Shown here: one piece after another, positions 8,255 to 17,230 of the stretch | How positions within the stretch are numbered: the first letter of the stretch is position 1 | How the letters are laid out: each line of letters starts with the position of its first letter | NCBI GenBank assembly: GCA_947623905.1 | Contig: CANQHX010000015.1 | Location: 1-32,446, forward strand | Source: an uncultured Lachnospiraceae bacterium | GTDB taxonomy: Bacteria; Bacillota; Clostridia; Lachnospirales; Lachnospiraceae | Direction: 5' to 3' | DNA length: 32,446 nucleotides | Made by a program: the position numbers and the translations under genes | Notes under the pieces: model-generated | What the model saw: only the letters and a program-made list of their open reading frames with translations | Told to the model about the DNA's origin: nothing | Database searches by the model: none

Positions 8255-9985
8255 ATGACAGATATTGAAATATTAGATTTATTAAGATATGGAGAACGGC
8301 TTACACTTGAGTGTAAGAAAGCAGAAGGAGGTATTCCAAATTCACTTTGGGAAACGTACTCTTCATTTGCAAATACAAGTGGCGGGGTGATTCTACTTGG
8401 TGTAGAAGAACATTTAAAAGAAACAGAATTAGAGAAAAGATTCTCTTTTTGTAATTTAAATAATCCTGGAAAAATGATAAAGAGTTTTTGGGATACGATC
8501 AATAGCAAAAAGGTTAGTGCAAATCTTTTGATGGATGAGAACATTGGGATTTGTCGGATAAATGATTGTAATATTATATGGATAGAAGTTCCACAGGCAG
8601 ATTATAGATACCGTCCGGTGTATTTGAACGAAAATCCTCTAAAAGGGAGCTATAAAAGAAATTATGAGGGAGATTATCACTGTACGGAGGAAGAAATAAA
8701 AGCAATGCTGCGTGATGCATCTGATTTTGGGATCGATGGCTCGCTGTTGGAAGGCTTTACAATGGAGGATATTGACGCGAATACTTTAAAAGCTTATAGA
8801 ATTGAATATGAATTGCATAATCCAGAGCATGTATGGAATGGGGCGGAGGATAAAGAATTTTTAAGAAATTTAGGAGGATATACCGTTGACCGGATAACAA
8901 AGCGAGAAGGGCTTACAGCAGCTGGATTACTGATGTTTGGAAAAGGGTTGGCAATCAGAGAAAGGTTTGACAATATCCGTATGGATTATATTGATCAGAC
9001 GAATTTAGTGGAAGAAAGTAGATGGAGTGATCGCTTAACATATGATGGAAGTTGGGAGAATAATCTTTATAATTTTGTAAAAAGAGTGTTGCCAAAACTG
9101 GTCAGTGATATAAAAAGACCTTATCAACTGGAAGGAATGATTCGCCAGGATGATACAGCAGTTCACAAGGCGGTACGTGAAGCTATCATTAATATGGTTA
9201 TTCATGCCGATTATTATAGTACAGGGATTTTGAAAGTTGTAAAGCAGGAAAACGGCTTTTTCTTTTCAAATCCTGGAAATTTAAAATTGCCGGTGCGCGT
9301 GATATATGAGGGAGGACATTCTGTTGCCAGAAATCCTAAAATTCAGAATATGTTTCGGATGATTGGATTAGGAGATAATATTGGATCCGGGTTTCCTGCA
9401 ATTTTAAAAGCATGGGGTAAAGAGAAATGGAGACAGCCAGATTTATATGACGATCAGGAACTACAGCAAGTAGAATTGAAATTGTGGACAGTTTCGTTAA
9501 TGCCGGAAGATTGCACAGAATTTTTATTAAAGAAATTTGGGATCAATTATCAACATTTATCTTCAAAAGAACAAATTATTCTTGCGACAGCATATCTTGA
9601 AGGGAAAGTATCAAATGACCGTATGCAAACAGTGCTGGGAGAGCATTCTACTGACGTGGGCAAATATTTATATCATCTGGTTGAAAAAAGAATGTTGATC
9701 CCCGAAAAAAGGGGCAGGTGGACAACTTATTATATTAATAATGAATATATAATACAGCCAGAGCAAATGACAATGCAGGACATGCTGGAAACAGAGATGA
9801 TCTTGAATAAAACGGATCAAAAAATTTTTGATTATGTAAGGGCAAATGGAATGATTACTGCACAGCAAGTAGTTGATATTACCGACATTACAACATTACA
9901 GGGTGCATCTGTCGCATTGAACAGAATGATAAAAAGAGGGTTATTGACAAAACAAAGAAAAGGACGACATGTTTTTTATTTGTAA
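8255..9985 (+). CDS. AlbA_2 / GHKL-ATPase / winged-helix protein
   Basis: This is a 576-residue protein of the broad group annotated as ATP-binding protein with a putative DNA-binding domain. The N-terminal Schlafen AlbA_2-type domain shows LTLECKKAEGG and FANTSGGVILLGVEE (about residues 16-52). A GHKL ATPase domain follows, with the N-box pattern E309..N313...H317.D319, NPGNL (from Asn339) and GLGDNIGSG (371-379). Two winged-helix-like segments end the protein (about 437-500 and 513-576). The start at 8255 is chosen for GGGGTGG (8242-8248); the ATG at 8231 has no such site. It lies directly upstream of the Wadjet operon in the same orientation. Its role is not known. A regulator or an accessory defence component is an inference. 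Confidence 0.85.
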   Translation: MTDIEILDLLRYGERLTLECKKAEGGIPNSLWETYSSFANTSGGVILLGVEEHLKETELEKRFSFCNLNNPGKMIKSFWDTINSKKVSANLLMDENIGICRINDCNIIWIEVPQADYRYRPVYLNENPLKGSYKRNYEGDYHCTEEEIKAMLRDASDFGIDGSLLEGFTMEDIDANTLKAYRIEYELHNPEHVWNGAEDKEFLRNLGGYTVDRITKREGLTAAGLLMFGKGLAIRERFDNIRMDYIDQTNLVEESRWSDRLTYDGSWENNLYNFVKRVLPKLVSDIKRPYQLEGMIRQDDTAVHKAVREAIINMVIHADYYSTGILKVVKQENGFFFSNPGNLKLPVRVIYEGGHSVARNPKIQNMFRMIGLGDNIGSGFPAILKAWGKEKWRQPDLYDDQELQQVELKLWTVSLMPEDCTEFLLKKFGINYQHLSSKEQIILATAYLEGKVSNDRMQTVLGEHSTDVGKYLYHLVEKRMLIPEKRGRWTTYYINNEYIIQPEQMTMQDMLETEMILNKTDQKIFDYVRANGMITAQQVVDITDITTLQGASVALNRMIKRGLLTKQRKGRHVFYL

Positions 9986-9989
9986 TTAA

Positions 9990-10072
9990 AACCAATTATT
10001 CAAGTTGAAACATTTATGGTTCAACTTGAATAATTGGTTGTACAACTTGAAATATTTGTTGTTCAATTGCTT
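9990..10072. repeat. Iteron-like operator array (TTCAASTTGAA, 21-bp period)
   Basis: An 11-bp palindrome occurs at 9999-10009 (TTCAAGTTGAA), 10020-10030 (TTCAACTTGAA) and 10041-10051 (TACAACTTGAA), with a decayed copy at 10062-10072. Each starts exactly 21 bp after the last, which places them on one face of the helix. The first two copies also sit inside a perfect 20-bp inverted repeat (9990-10009 with 10020-10039, loop 10010-10019). A -10-like TATAAA (10074-10079) follows directly, 36 bp before jetA. The arrangement resembles a cooperative operator. No T run follows the dyad, so it is not a standard terminator. Confidence 0.75.
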
Positions 10073-10114
10073 TTATAAAAGATTTTCGGAGAAAAATAGG
10101 ATATTAGACAAAAA

Positions 10115-11527
10115 ATGACAAATCTATTTGATAAAATTCCGTCGGGCTTTTTTAATTGTCTGGCCAGCGGGAGCAATAATCGTATTTATGCAGATTGTTT
10201 GCAGGTGATCTATGAGCAGTATGATCGTGAAATCAGTTATCGTATTTCACGCAGCCGGATCCGGGATGCGCTTGCGGCATATTTATTGGAAAATCATATT
10301 GATTTTTTGGAACAGGATTCTGGACAAACTGACTGTAAAAATTATAACGACATGGCAAATGGAGTCATACGGAAGTTTTGTTCAAAAGAGATTGGCTGGC
10401 TGGAAGAAGATAACGACGACGCTACTTATGAAAAAAATATTATTATGACGGAGCAGGGAATACTGCTGACAGAATTTTTGCAGGGGCTGATCAGACCAGA
10501 GCGGGAAGAGTTTTCCAGTTATGTATTTAATATATATAATATTTTACGGAATACAGAACAATGGAGTCAGGATCCGTATGTAGATGGATTGAAAAATATT
10601 TATCGAAATGCCAGATTATTATCGAAAGCGTTAAAACGGCTTGCTACTTTTATCAAAAAAATCATAGAGAAAATGGTAAAAGAAGAAACCTTGGAGAGTT
10701 TAACGGAAAATTTACTGGAATACTGCGATGGCAGTTTTATACGCGAATATGCAAGATTAACGAAACAACAGAATATACATATTTATCGTTCCTTTATCAG
10801 ACGGAAATTGGAAGAGATTCAGAATGACCCTGAACAGAGTGAATTATTAGTGATTGGATGTGCAGTTGAAGAAGAACTGGAGGAGGCAGAAGCGAAAGAA
10901 TATGTTGTTGATATGATACAGACAACAAAGCAGTTTCTTGTGGAAGACTATGACCGGATCATGAGTAATATTAAACATAAGATAAACATATATTTACAGA
11001 TTGCTATCGGACGGGCGCGATTTCTTAGAAACCGTGAGGCAGATATGAGAGGGAATGTGGAGCAGACGCTGCGCTATATTGTCAGCGAGATGAATGAAAT
11101 TGGCTGGCGTGAAGAAATTCCGAATGAAATGCAGGGCTTGTTTTCTTTAAATAAAAATGAATTTATAGATACAGGTTCGATCCGATATCCGAGAAAACAA
11201 CAGGCGATCAATAGAGAAACGTTTGTTGAACTGGAAGAAATGACAGAAGAGGACATCAGGAGGGCAAAGGAGGAACAGGAGAGGGAAGCGTACAATCCTT
11301 ATGCGAAAGAAAGGATGAAAAAATATCTGGAAGATGTAATGGCCGGAGAGAAAACTCTGAGCTGCGATGACCTGCCGTTACAGAGTAAACGGGATTTATT
11401 ATGTGCCTTATCTGCTGTTGCGTATAGCAATGAGAACGGATTTACGGTTCGGCTGTTAGACGGTTATCTGGAGACAGATCGTATGCTCTTGCGCAGATTT
11501 GATATTACAAAGGAGGACAAGTTTTGA
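10115..11527 (+). CDS. jetA: Wadjet protein JetA (kleisin-like)
   Basis: This 470-residue protein is the first gene of a four-gene Wadjet operon and resembles the JetA family of the non-DUF3375 types. JetA is the MukF-like kleisin that links the SMC heads and the KITE subunit. The protein has no catalytic motif. It is mostly helical and charged, with an N-terminal region likely to hold a winged helix and a long helical middle (about residues 150-330). A Glu/Arg-rich stretch lies near 365-400. The ATG at 10115 has only a weak, distant AGGA upstream. The end overlaps the jetB TTG by 4 bases. The Wadjet subtype cannot be fixed by eye. Confidence 0.85.
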   Translation: MTNLFDKIPSGFFNCLASGSNNRIYADCLQVIYEQYDREISYRISRSRIRDALAAYLLENHIDFLEQDSGQTDCKNYNDMANGVIRKFCSKEIGWLEEDNDDATYEKNIIMTEQGILLTEFLQGLIRPEREEFSSYVFNIYNILRNTEQWSQDPYVDGLKNIYRNARLLSKALKRLATFIKKIIEKMVKEETLESLTENLLEYCDGSFIREYARLTKQQNIHIYRSFIRRKLEEIQNDPEQSELLVIGCAVEEELEEAEAKEYVVDMIQTTKQFLVEDYDRIMSNIKHKINIYLQIAIGRARFLRNREADMRGNVEQTLRYIVSEMNEIGWREEIPNEMQGLFSLNKNEFIDTGSIRYPRKQQAINRETFVELEEMTEEDIRRAKEEQEREAYNPYAKERMKKYLEDVMAGEKTLSCDDLPLQSKRDLLCALSAVAYSNENGFTVRLLDGYLETDRMLLRRFDITKEDKF

Positions 11528-12180
11528 ATATAGACGATTATTGGAATAATTATACTTCTGCGGAAAAAGATCTGTTCCAGAGATCGTGCAGAAGATTGCT
11601 GAAAACAACATTTATTGTGCGTGATAAGGACGAAGAGAATAAAAGGGCATATTATTTTATTTCTAAAAGACCGGAACCCTTTTCCGCCTATTTTGGCTAC
11701 ATAGGCTTTGATATTATTGTTGATCGGGACAATGGGGTTATCATGCTGCGCAATTGTTCGGACAGGGGAGAAAACGGGAAAATACAGTCAAATCGCAGAG
11801 CGTTAAAAAAGGTGGAAAGCATCGTACTGTGCTGTCTGTGGACATTGTATGCGGACCGTGTCCGCTCCGGGAGCCTGTCGCCGACCATTTTAATTTCTGT
11901 TATGGATTTAAATTTTGAATTAGAAAAATACGGCGTGAAGGAGCTGATCGATAATAAGAAGCTGATAACGGATATCCTCGGCCTTTTTGCCGGGTTCAAT
12001 CTTGTAGATGTGAAGGGAAAGATCGGAGAGGCAGATTGCATGATTCGCCTGTATCCGTCTCTTCAATTTGCGTTAGATAGCGAGGAGTTTTTGAGGTTTG
12101 CTGAGATCACTCAAAAAAAGATGCTCGAAAGAGACGGTGAGGGCGTGTCGGACGAGGAGGAGAGCGATGATGACGAATAG
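11524..12180 (+). CDS. jetB: Wadjet protein JetB (MukE-like, DUF4194 family)
   Basis: This 218-residue protein is in the position and size range of JetB, the MukE-like KITE subunit that binds the JetA kleisin. The start is TTG at 11524, fixed by a perfect AGGAGG (11511-11516) 7 bases upstream and by the TTGA overlap with the jetA stop. The body is mixed alpha/beta, including the RRALKKVESIVLCCLWTLY helix typical of winged-helix KITE proteins. The C-terminus is a run of Glu and Asp; the DNA encoding it doubles as the ribosome binding site of jetC. Confidence 0.85.
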   Translation: MNIDDYWNNYTSAEKDLFQRSCRRLLKTTFIVRDKDEENKRAYYFISKRPEPFSAYFGYIGFDIIVDRDNGVIMLRNCSDRGENGKIQSNRRALKKVESIVLCCLWTLYADRVRSGSLSPTILISVMDLNFELEKYGVKELIDNKKLITDILGLFAGFNLVDVKGKIGEADCMIRLYPSLQFALDSEEFLRFAEITQKKMLERDGEGVSDEEESDDDE

Positions 12181-15100
12181 AAAGACAGCGACAAAGCTAT
12201 TGTTGGTACAATGGTCAAGGTTCCAGAAACTGTGTGTGAAGCTGGAAGGTTCTACTCTGTTTACAGGAGTAAACGGCAGCGGGAAATCCACGATTCTGGA
12301 TGCGATGACATATCTGCTTACCGGAAACACCCAGTTTAATAAGGCGGCAAAAGACCGGGACCGCACGGTACTGGCTTATGTGCGGGGAGACACAAGGAGT
12401 AATGGCCCGTCAAGGTATTTAAGATCCGGGGAAGTGGTCAGCTATATTGCGATGGAATTCTGGTCTCCTATAGAGAACGAATTTCTTGTGGCAGGCGTCT
12501 GCATAGAATCTGCAAATGAGGCAGTGCAGCCGAAAGGCAGCTGGTTTGTCTGCAGAAACGCGAAGATAGATCAGATGAATTTTATCAGAATAGAAGGAAA
12601 GTCTCTTCGAATCTGTCCGCGTAACGAGCTTGGCGTCAATGGACATACAATGAAATCGGCAGATTTTTTTGGAAGGGACAGAGGTGTGGAACAGGTATTG
12701 CGTGCGCTTGGGCTGCGCTGCAACGTGGCGAAATACCGTTCAAAGCTCGTAAAAATGATGGCATTTAATCCGGAAAATAATATTGATCAGTTTATTCAGG
12801 AGTGTGTTCTGGAACCGGGAAAGGTGGAATCCTTAAAAGAGCTTCGGGAACAGAGACAGCGATTTGAACAGATAAAGGGAGTTTATGAAAATTTAAAGGC
12901 AAGCAAAATAAAATTGGAGGAAGTAGAACAGAAAATTGAAGAATATGAAAATAAGCTCAGAAGTTATCAGATACGCGATCTGATGCTGTGCTATCAGGGA
13001 CTGCGTGAAAAAGAAGAAAGGGAAAAAGAAACAAAGCGGCAGATTCAGGCATTTGAACAAAAGATAAGTATCCTGCAGGAACAAAAGGAAGATTATGATA
13101 AGCGATGTGCGGATGCAGAGGAACGTTATCGGATAGCGATGAACAACGATGCGTTTAAGGGAATGCAGGAGACTTTAAATGAACTAAAACGGCAAAAAGA
13201 AAAACAGGAAGAGGAAATAAAAAAACAGGAAGAGCGTCTGGCAAAATTAAAGCGTCTGCAGATACAGGTGACCGATAATCTGGAGTGGCTTGAACAGTAT
13301 TTATCATTTTCGGAGGATGACAAAAAATGTCTATTTCATCTTGCGGAGAGCGGCTTTTCAACAGACCGGAAATTAGAGGCATTTGTAAAATTTGCAGAAA
13401 CGGTTGAAAAGCAGATGGAGGTATTTGAGGAAGAATATGTACATCTGAGCGATACTATTAAAAAAGTGAATCAGAGAATGGAAGAACTGGAGGAAAAGAT
13501 TAAGCGCCTGCAGGCGAATATCATGGTGTTTCCTAAAGAAACAGAGAGGGCAAGACAGATCATTCAGGAAGAACTGGAAAGAAAGGAGATACATACAGAA
13601 GTCAAAATTTTTGCGGAGCTTGTACAGGAAATCCTGGATCCCGAATGGCGCGCCGCGATTGAAACCTTTTTAGGAAGAAAACGATTTTACCTCATTGTGG
13701 ACGGGAAATATTGCCATGAGGCATTAGAAATCTTACAAAGAAGAAAAATTCACGACGCCAATGTGGTCGTTACGGATAAACTGCCGGACGTTGGGGAAAC
13801 GCCGGGTTCGGCGGCGGAAATCTTAACGATACCAAATATATATGCCAGAAGGTATGCAAATTATCTTCTGAATGGAATTCATCTTTGTGATTCCCTGCGG
13901 GAACTGCATAATTATCCTAAAGGCGGGCTGATGAGAAACGGTATGCTGGCCAAAGGCTATACGGTGGCGTACATGAATATTGAAAAGACAGACTTCTGTC
14001 TGGGTCAGGATGCGATAAAATGTCAGCTGCAGAAAGCAGCTTCAGAAAAACAGGATTTGCTCAAAGAAAGGCAGAGCTTTCAGAAGCAGAAAGACCATAT
14101 ATATAAACGGCGTGTGGCGTTGAAACAGATTGATTGGAGGACGGAAAATTACCATTTTAATGCTGCTGCGGCTTTGGAAAGCGCGGAAGAGCAGAAGAAA
14201 CGGATTTCCGACAACATAGAAAAAATCAGCAAGGCTCCGGATTTTATGACTGTTTTGCAGGAACAGGAAAATGCAGAGAGAGAAATGAAAAAGTTGAGAG
14301 ACGCAAGGGATGTTTTGATAGGAGATATCAAAGGATGCGAAAAGGATGAGCAGGCAGGGTTGGACATTCTGAAAAGTTTATCGGGAGAAATCGATGTTGC
14401 TAAACAGGAATATTCCGCTAAATGTATAAAGCATTTGGAATTGAAGGCGCCGATGCTTAAGGAATATGAAAGGCAGAGGGCAAAACGGGATGCATGGCTG
14501 GTGATCACGGAAAAAACAGTCCGTAATTTAAAAGGAGAAGTGGAAGACTGCGCTCGCGTAATGGAAACGGCGCAGCTGGAATATTGCAAACTGGCGGAAA
14601 TTGATATTAATAAAAGAGGAGTGCCGTACATTCCATTTTTCAGGAAAGAGTACAAAGATATTGCGAATATAAAGATCGAAGACGCGAGGCAGAGACTGGA
14701 GGAGCAGTCTGCAAAATTAGAAAGTGCGTTTATGAATGATTTTGTTGCGGAGATGAATGAGACGATCCGGGATGCAAAAGAGGAGATCACGGCAATTAAC
14801 CGGGAGCTGAAGCAGCTTCCTTTCGGCAGTGATACTTATAAATTTGTGATGAAAGAGAAGCCGGATCGGGAGATCTTTTTCCGCATCTGCAGAAAACTGG
14901 AAAATTATATGGATACACCGGAAGTTTACATGAATTCAGCAAGAGAAGACGAGGAGATGGAACGGGATATTCAGGAATTCATGGGGATCATACTGGATGA
15001 GGAGGATGAATCGGAATATACCGATTACCGGAAATATTTTGTATATGACATGGAAATTGTAAGTAAACAGGGGGAGAATGAGATTGTTTCAGATCTCTCA

Positions 15101-15427
15101 AAGAAACAGGGTTCGGCGAGCAACGGGGAAAAACAGACGCCATATTTTATTATTCTGGCAGCCAGCCTGCTTCAATGTTATCCACGGCAGACCTGCTGCG
15201 CCCGACTTGCTTTTATTGATGAAGCATTCTCTGCATTGTCCAGAGAGCGTATTGAACAGATGGTGAAATATTTAAGCGACAATCACTTTCAGGTATTTTA
15301 TGCGGCTCCACCGGAAAAAATCAGCAGTATTGGGACACATATTGAGTCAACAATAAGTTTGGTTATGACAGGAAGATATACCAATGCAGTAGAAGGGTTG
15401 GTAAAAGACCATGAAGAAACAGCTTAG
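12167..15427 (+). CDS. jetC: Wadjet protein JetC (SMC-like ATPase)
   Basis: This 1086-residue SMC/MukB-like ATPase is the motor of the complex; in studied systems it extrudes DNA loops. Walker A is GVNGSGKST with Lys40. Two long coiled coils (about residues 235-440 and 630-860) flank a hinge-like segment (about 484-604). The ABC-signature-like stretch is GSASNGEKQ (982-990), and Walker B is LAFIDEAFSAL with Asp1018 and Glu1019. All ATPase motifs are intact. The start at 12167 (or 12170) follows AGGAGG (12155-12160) inside the jetB tail. The longer frame from 12098 lacks a ribosome binding site. The end overlaps jetD by 17 bases. Confidence 0.93.
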   Translation: MMTNRKTATKLLLVQWSRFQKLCVKLEGSTLFTGVNGSGKSTILDAMTYLLTGNTQFNKAAKDRDRTVLAYVRGDTRSNGPSRYLRSGEVVSYIAMEFWSPIENEFLVAGVCIESANEAVQPKGSWFVCRNAKIDQMNFIRIEGKSLRICPRNELGVNGHTMKSADFFGRDRGVEQVLRALGLRCNVAKYRSKLVKMMAFNPENNIDQFIQECVLEPGKVESLKELREQRQRFEQIKGVYENLKASKIKLEEVEQKIEEYENKLRSYQIRDLMLCYQGLREKEEREKETKRQIQAFEQKISILQEQKEDYDKRCADAEERYRIAMNNDAFKGMQETLNELKRQKEKQEEEIKKQEERLAKLKRLQIQVTDNLEWLEQYLSFSEDDKKCLFHLAESGFSTDRKLEAFVKFAETVEKQMEVFEEEYVHLSDTIKKVNQRMEELEEKIKRLQANIMVFPKETERARQIIQEELERKEIHTEVKIFAELVQEILDPEWRAAIETFLGRKRFYLIVDGKYCHEALEILQRRKIHDANVVVTDKLPDVGETPGSAAEILTIPNIYARRYANYLLNGIHLCDSLRELHNYPKGGLMRNGMLAKGYTVAYMNIEKTDFCLGQDAIKCQLQKAASEKQDLLKERQSFQKQKDHIYKRRVALKQIDWRTENYHFNAAAALESAEEQKKRISDNIEKISKAPDFMTVLQEQENAEREMKKLRDARDVLIGDIKGCEKDEQAGLDILKSLSGEIDVAKQEYSAKCIKHLELKAPMLKEYERQRAKRDAWLVITEKTVRNLKGEVEDCARVMETAQLEYCKLAEIDINKRGVPYIPFFRKEYKDIANIKIEDARQRLEEQSAKLESAFMNDFVAEMNETIRDAKEEITAINRELKQLPFGSDTYKFVMKEKPDREIFFRICRKLENYMDTPEVYMNSAREDEEMERDIQEFMGIILDEEDESEYTDYRKYFVYDMEIVSKQGENEIVSDLSKKQGSASNGEKQTPYFIILAASLLQCYPRQTCCARLAFIDEAFSALSRERIEQMVKYLSDNHFQVFYAAPPEKISSIGTHIESTISLVMTGRYTNAVEGLVKDHEETA

Positions 15428-16634
15428 CGAATGGCAGAAAAAAACGATGGAACAGTTATTGAATCAGTATGAGAACAGCAAGACATACCGTGGGAAAAAT
15501 CTGATGACACAGACATTTTCTGTCGTACCGTCAAAAATTTATGATGAATACGATTCGGATTTTGCAGATATCAATTTGATACATGATTTTGAGCAGCAAA
15601 TGAAAGAATTGGAAGAAAGAAAGCTTTTATCTGTCAAGTGGAAGAATCATGTGATTGAAAAACTAATTGCCAACCCGGAAAAATGGATTGTCTACTATGA
15701 GCTTTTGGGAAGAAAAGAGAGATATCAATTAGAGCAGGAACAAATTGGTTTGTATCAAGAGTATTTAGGAGTTCACGCAATGCTGGATCGTTTTTGTGAG
15801 GAGCAGATCCGGCGCGTGGAGGAAGGAAAAAAAGCAAAGTTTCCTACAGAGGAAGCCCGTAAGATTTTAAGCCTGTGGAAGTTTCTTATAGAAAATCAGG
15901 AAGAGATACTGGAACGGGAACTGTCAATAGCTGTTTTGGGTGATAGCAAATTATGGGAAAAGACTTATTGCGCTAAGGTATGCCGATTATTAAAAAAATA
16001 TGGGAACTTTGAAGAATTGTTGTTGGGGGTAGACAATGAAAAAGAAGCAATAAAGATTATTCTGGCGGAGTATCATGTGGTGCCAAATCCATCGTTTATT
16101 TATTTTAAGGGCGATGCAGAATTGACGTTTACAGACGGACAAAAATTCCGAATCAATATAAATATGCCGGTAGCTTTTACGGAAAAAACCCTAAGGAATC
16201 TAAAAAAGATTATAATTTTTACGCCAAAAGTTATGACGGTAGAAAATTTGACATCTTTTAACAGACTAAGTAAAAAAGACTCTTTTTATATCTTTTTAAG
16301 TGGATATCATAATCGATTGAAACAGCAATTGTTGCTAAAAATTTATAACGATAACAAAATGAAAAAATGGTTTCATTTTGGAGATATAGATCCGGATGGA
16401 TTTTATATCATAGAACATTTAAAACGGGGAACAGGAATTCCTTTTGAACCGGTATATATGGGGATAAATTTTCTGAAAAAATATGATCCATACACAAAAC
16501 AGCTTACTGAAAATGATATTAGGAAAGCAAAGGCGCTGCAGCAACAGGAGAAATATGGTGATATAATGGAATATATGCTAAGAGAAAAGAAAAAATTAGA
16601 GCAGGAGATCATCAGTTGGAAGGAAAGAGATTAG
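15411..16634 (+). CDS. jetD: Wadjet protein JetD (Toprim nuclease)
   Basis: This 407-residue protein is the nuclease subunit, related to the A subunit of topoisomerase VI (DUF3322/DUF2220 type). In studied Wadjet systems it cuts closed circular plasmid DNA once loop extrusion by JetABC stalls. The N-terminal half is helical with a likely winged helix. The C-terminal Toprim motifs are visible: Glu278 in VENLTSF and GDIDPDG with Asp325, Asp327 and Asp329. The metal-binding residues therefore appear intact. It overlaps jetC by 17 bases and ends 25 bases before the converging niaR gene. No terminator is obvious in that gap. Confidence 0.92.
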   Translation: MKKQLSEWQKKTMEQLLNQYENSKTYRGKNLMTQTFSVVPSKIYDEYDSDFADINLIHDFEQQMKELEERKLLSVKWKNHVIEKLIANPEKWIVYYELLGRKERYQLEQEQIGLYQEYLGVHAMLDRFCEEQIRRVEEGKKAKFPTEEARKILSLWKFLIENQEEILERELSIAVLGDSKLWEKTYCAKVCRLLKKYGNFEELLLGVDNEKEAIKIILAEYHVVPNPSFIYFKGDAELTFTDGQKFRININMPVAFTEKTLRNLKKIIIFTPKVMTVENLTSFNRLSKKDSFYIFLSGYHNRLKQQLLLKIYNDNKMKKWFHFGDIDPDGFYIIEHLKRGTGIPFEPVYMGINFLKKYDPYTKQLTENDIRKAKALQQQEKYGDIMEYMLREKKKLEQEIISWKERD

Positions 16635-16659
16635 AATAAGTAAAAAGGAAAGAAAGCTT

Positions 16660-17178
16660 TTACCGATTGATGAGATATCCCTTTTCTGCCAGCGCCTGCT
16701 GGATCGCGTCCAGCACTTCCTCTGTCTCCGCCTGCACCGTATGGTAATGCCTGCCGTTGCCCAGATATTTTAAGGGCACGGCGCTGGTGGAGCGCACTTT
16801 CTCAACAAATTCCTGTACATCCCGGCGGCTGCGGATCACAAGGGGCGCCGTTACCTGACCGTAGATCTCATGATCGACCATGACGTTGAGCACGGTACCG
16901 CCCTGGTCTACGATGGTGTTCAGCTCATCTTCGATCTGATCGTTCTCGTGATTGACAAAATAGGTCCGGCTGGGCAGCTGGCGTTCTCCCGGCATGAGCA
17001 GGTACCCCCGGTTTGTGGCAAGGATAATGCCGGAATTGTCCGCCCGCATGAGGGCAATGTCCCGCACGATGATCTGGCGGCTTACGCCGCAGGCGGCGGC
17101 GAGAGCATCGCCGGACACCGGCTTTTTGGCGGCGGCAAGGATTCTTTTGATCTTCGATCTTCGCTGTTTTCCGTTCAT
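16660..17178 (-). CDS. niaR: NAD biosynthesis transcriptional repressor NiaR
   Basis: This 172-residue repressor is of the HTH_11 plus 3H-domain family, which senses niacin and controls NAD synthesis and niacin uptake genes in Bacillota. The N-terminal helix-turn-helix spans about residues 5-60. The metal-binding set of the 3H domain is present as His77, Glu85, His144 and His146, the same spacing as in the Thermotoga protein of known structure. The start at 17178 has GGGGAAG just upstream. The longer frame would begin inside the promoter -10 at 17231-17236 and is rejected. No nad or niacin transport gene is adjacent. Confidence 0.93.
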   Translation of the reverse strand: MNGKQRRSKIKRILAAAKKPVSGDALAAACGVSRQIIVRDIALMRADNSGIILATNRGYLLMPGERQLPSRTYFVNHENDQIEDELNTIVDQGGTVLNVMVDHEIYGQVTAPLVIRSRRDVQEFVEKVRSTSAVPLKYLGNGRHYHTVQAETEEVLDAIQQALAEKGYLINR

Positions 17179-17230
17179 GATCTTCCCCGGTATAAAATGC
17201 TTGCAGAATACGGCTTTTTTCACTATGTTC

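Larger units (their letters stand above)
8138..16659. other. AT-rich defence island between spmA and niaR
   Basis: Five plus-strand genes (AlbA_2 protein, jetA-D) fill this block. Composition shifts sharply: 8281-8340 has 23 G/C of 60, against 45 of 60 at 18121-18180 in clpB. Genes to either side are ordinary core genes. No integrase, tRNA target or flanking direct repeat was found at the edges, so the mode of entry is unknown. Acquisition by horizontal transfer is an inference from composition and content. Confidence 0.75.

Noticed and set aside
9990-10072. CRISPR array
   Set aside because: The repeat is only 11 bp with 10-bp spacers, and no cas gene is present. It fits an operator or iteron array instead.
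9990-10072. Plasmid or phage replication origin iterons
   Set aside because: No replication initiator, partition gene or DnaA-box cluster is nearby; the array lies in a promoter position inside a chromosomal defence operon.
12098-12166. Longer N-terminus of JetC starting at 12098
   Set aside because: The extra residues are basic, lie within jetB, and have no ribosome binding site, while AGGAGG stands before 12167.
8138-16659. Prophage, transposon or integrative element boundaries
   Set aside because: No integrase, transposase, phage structural gene, tRNA target or matching terminal repeats were found at the edges of the AT-rich block.
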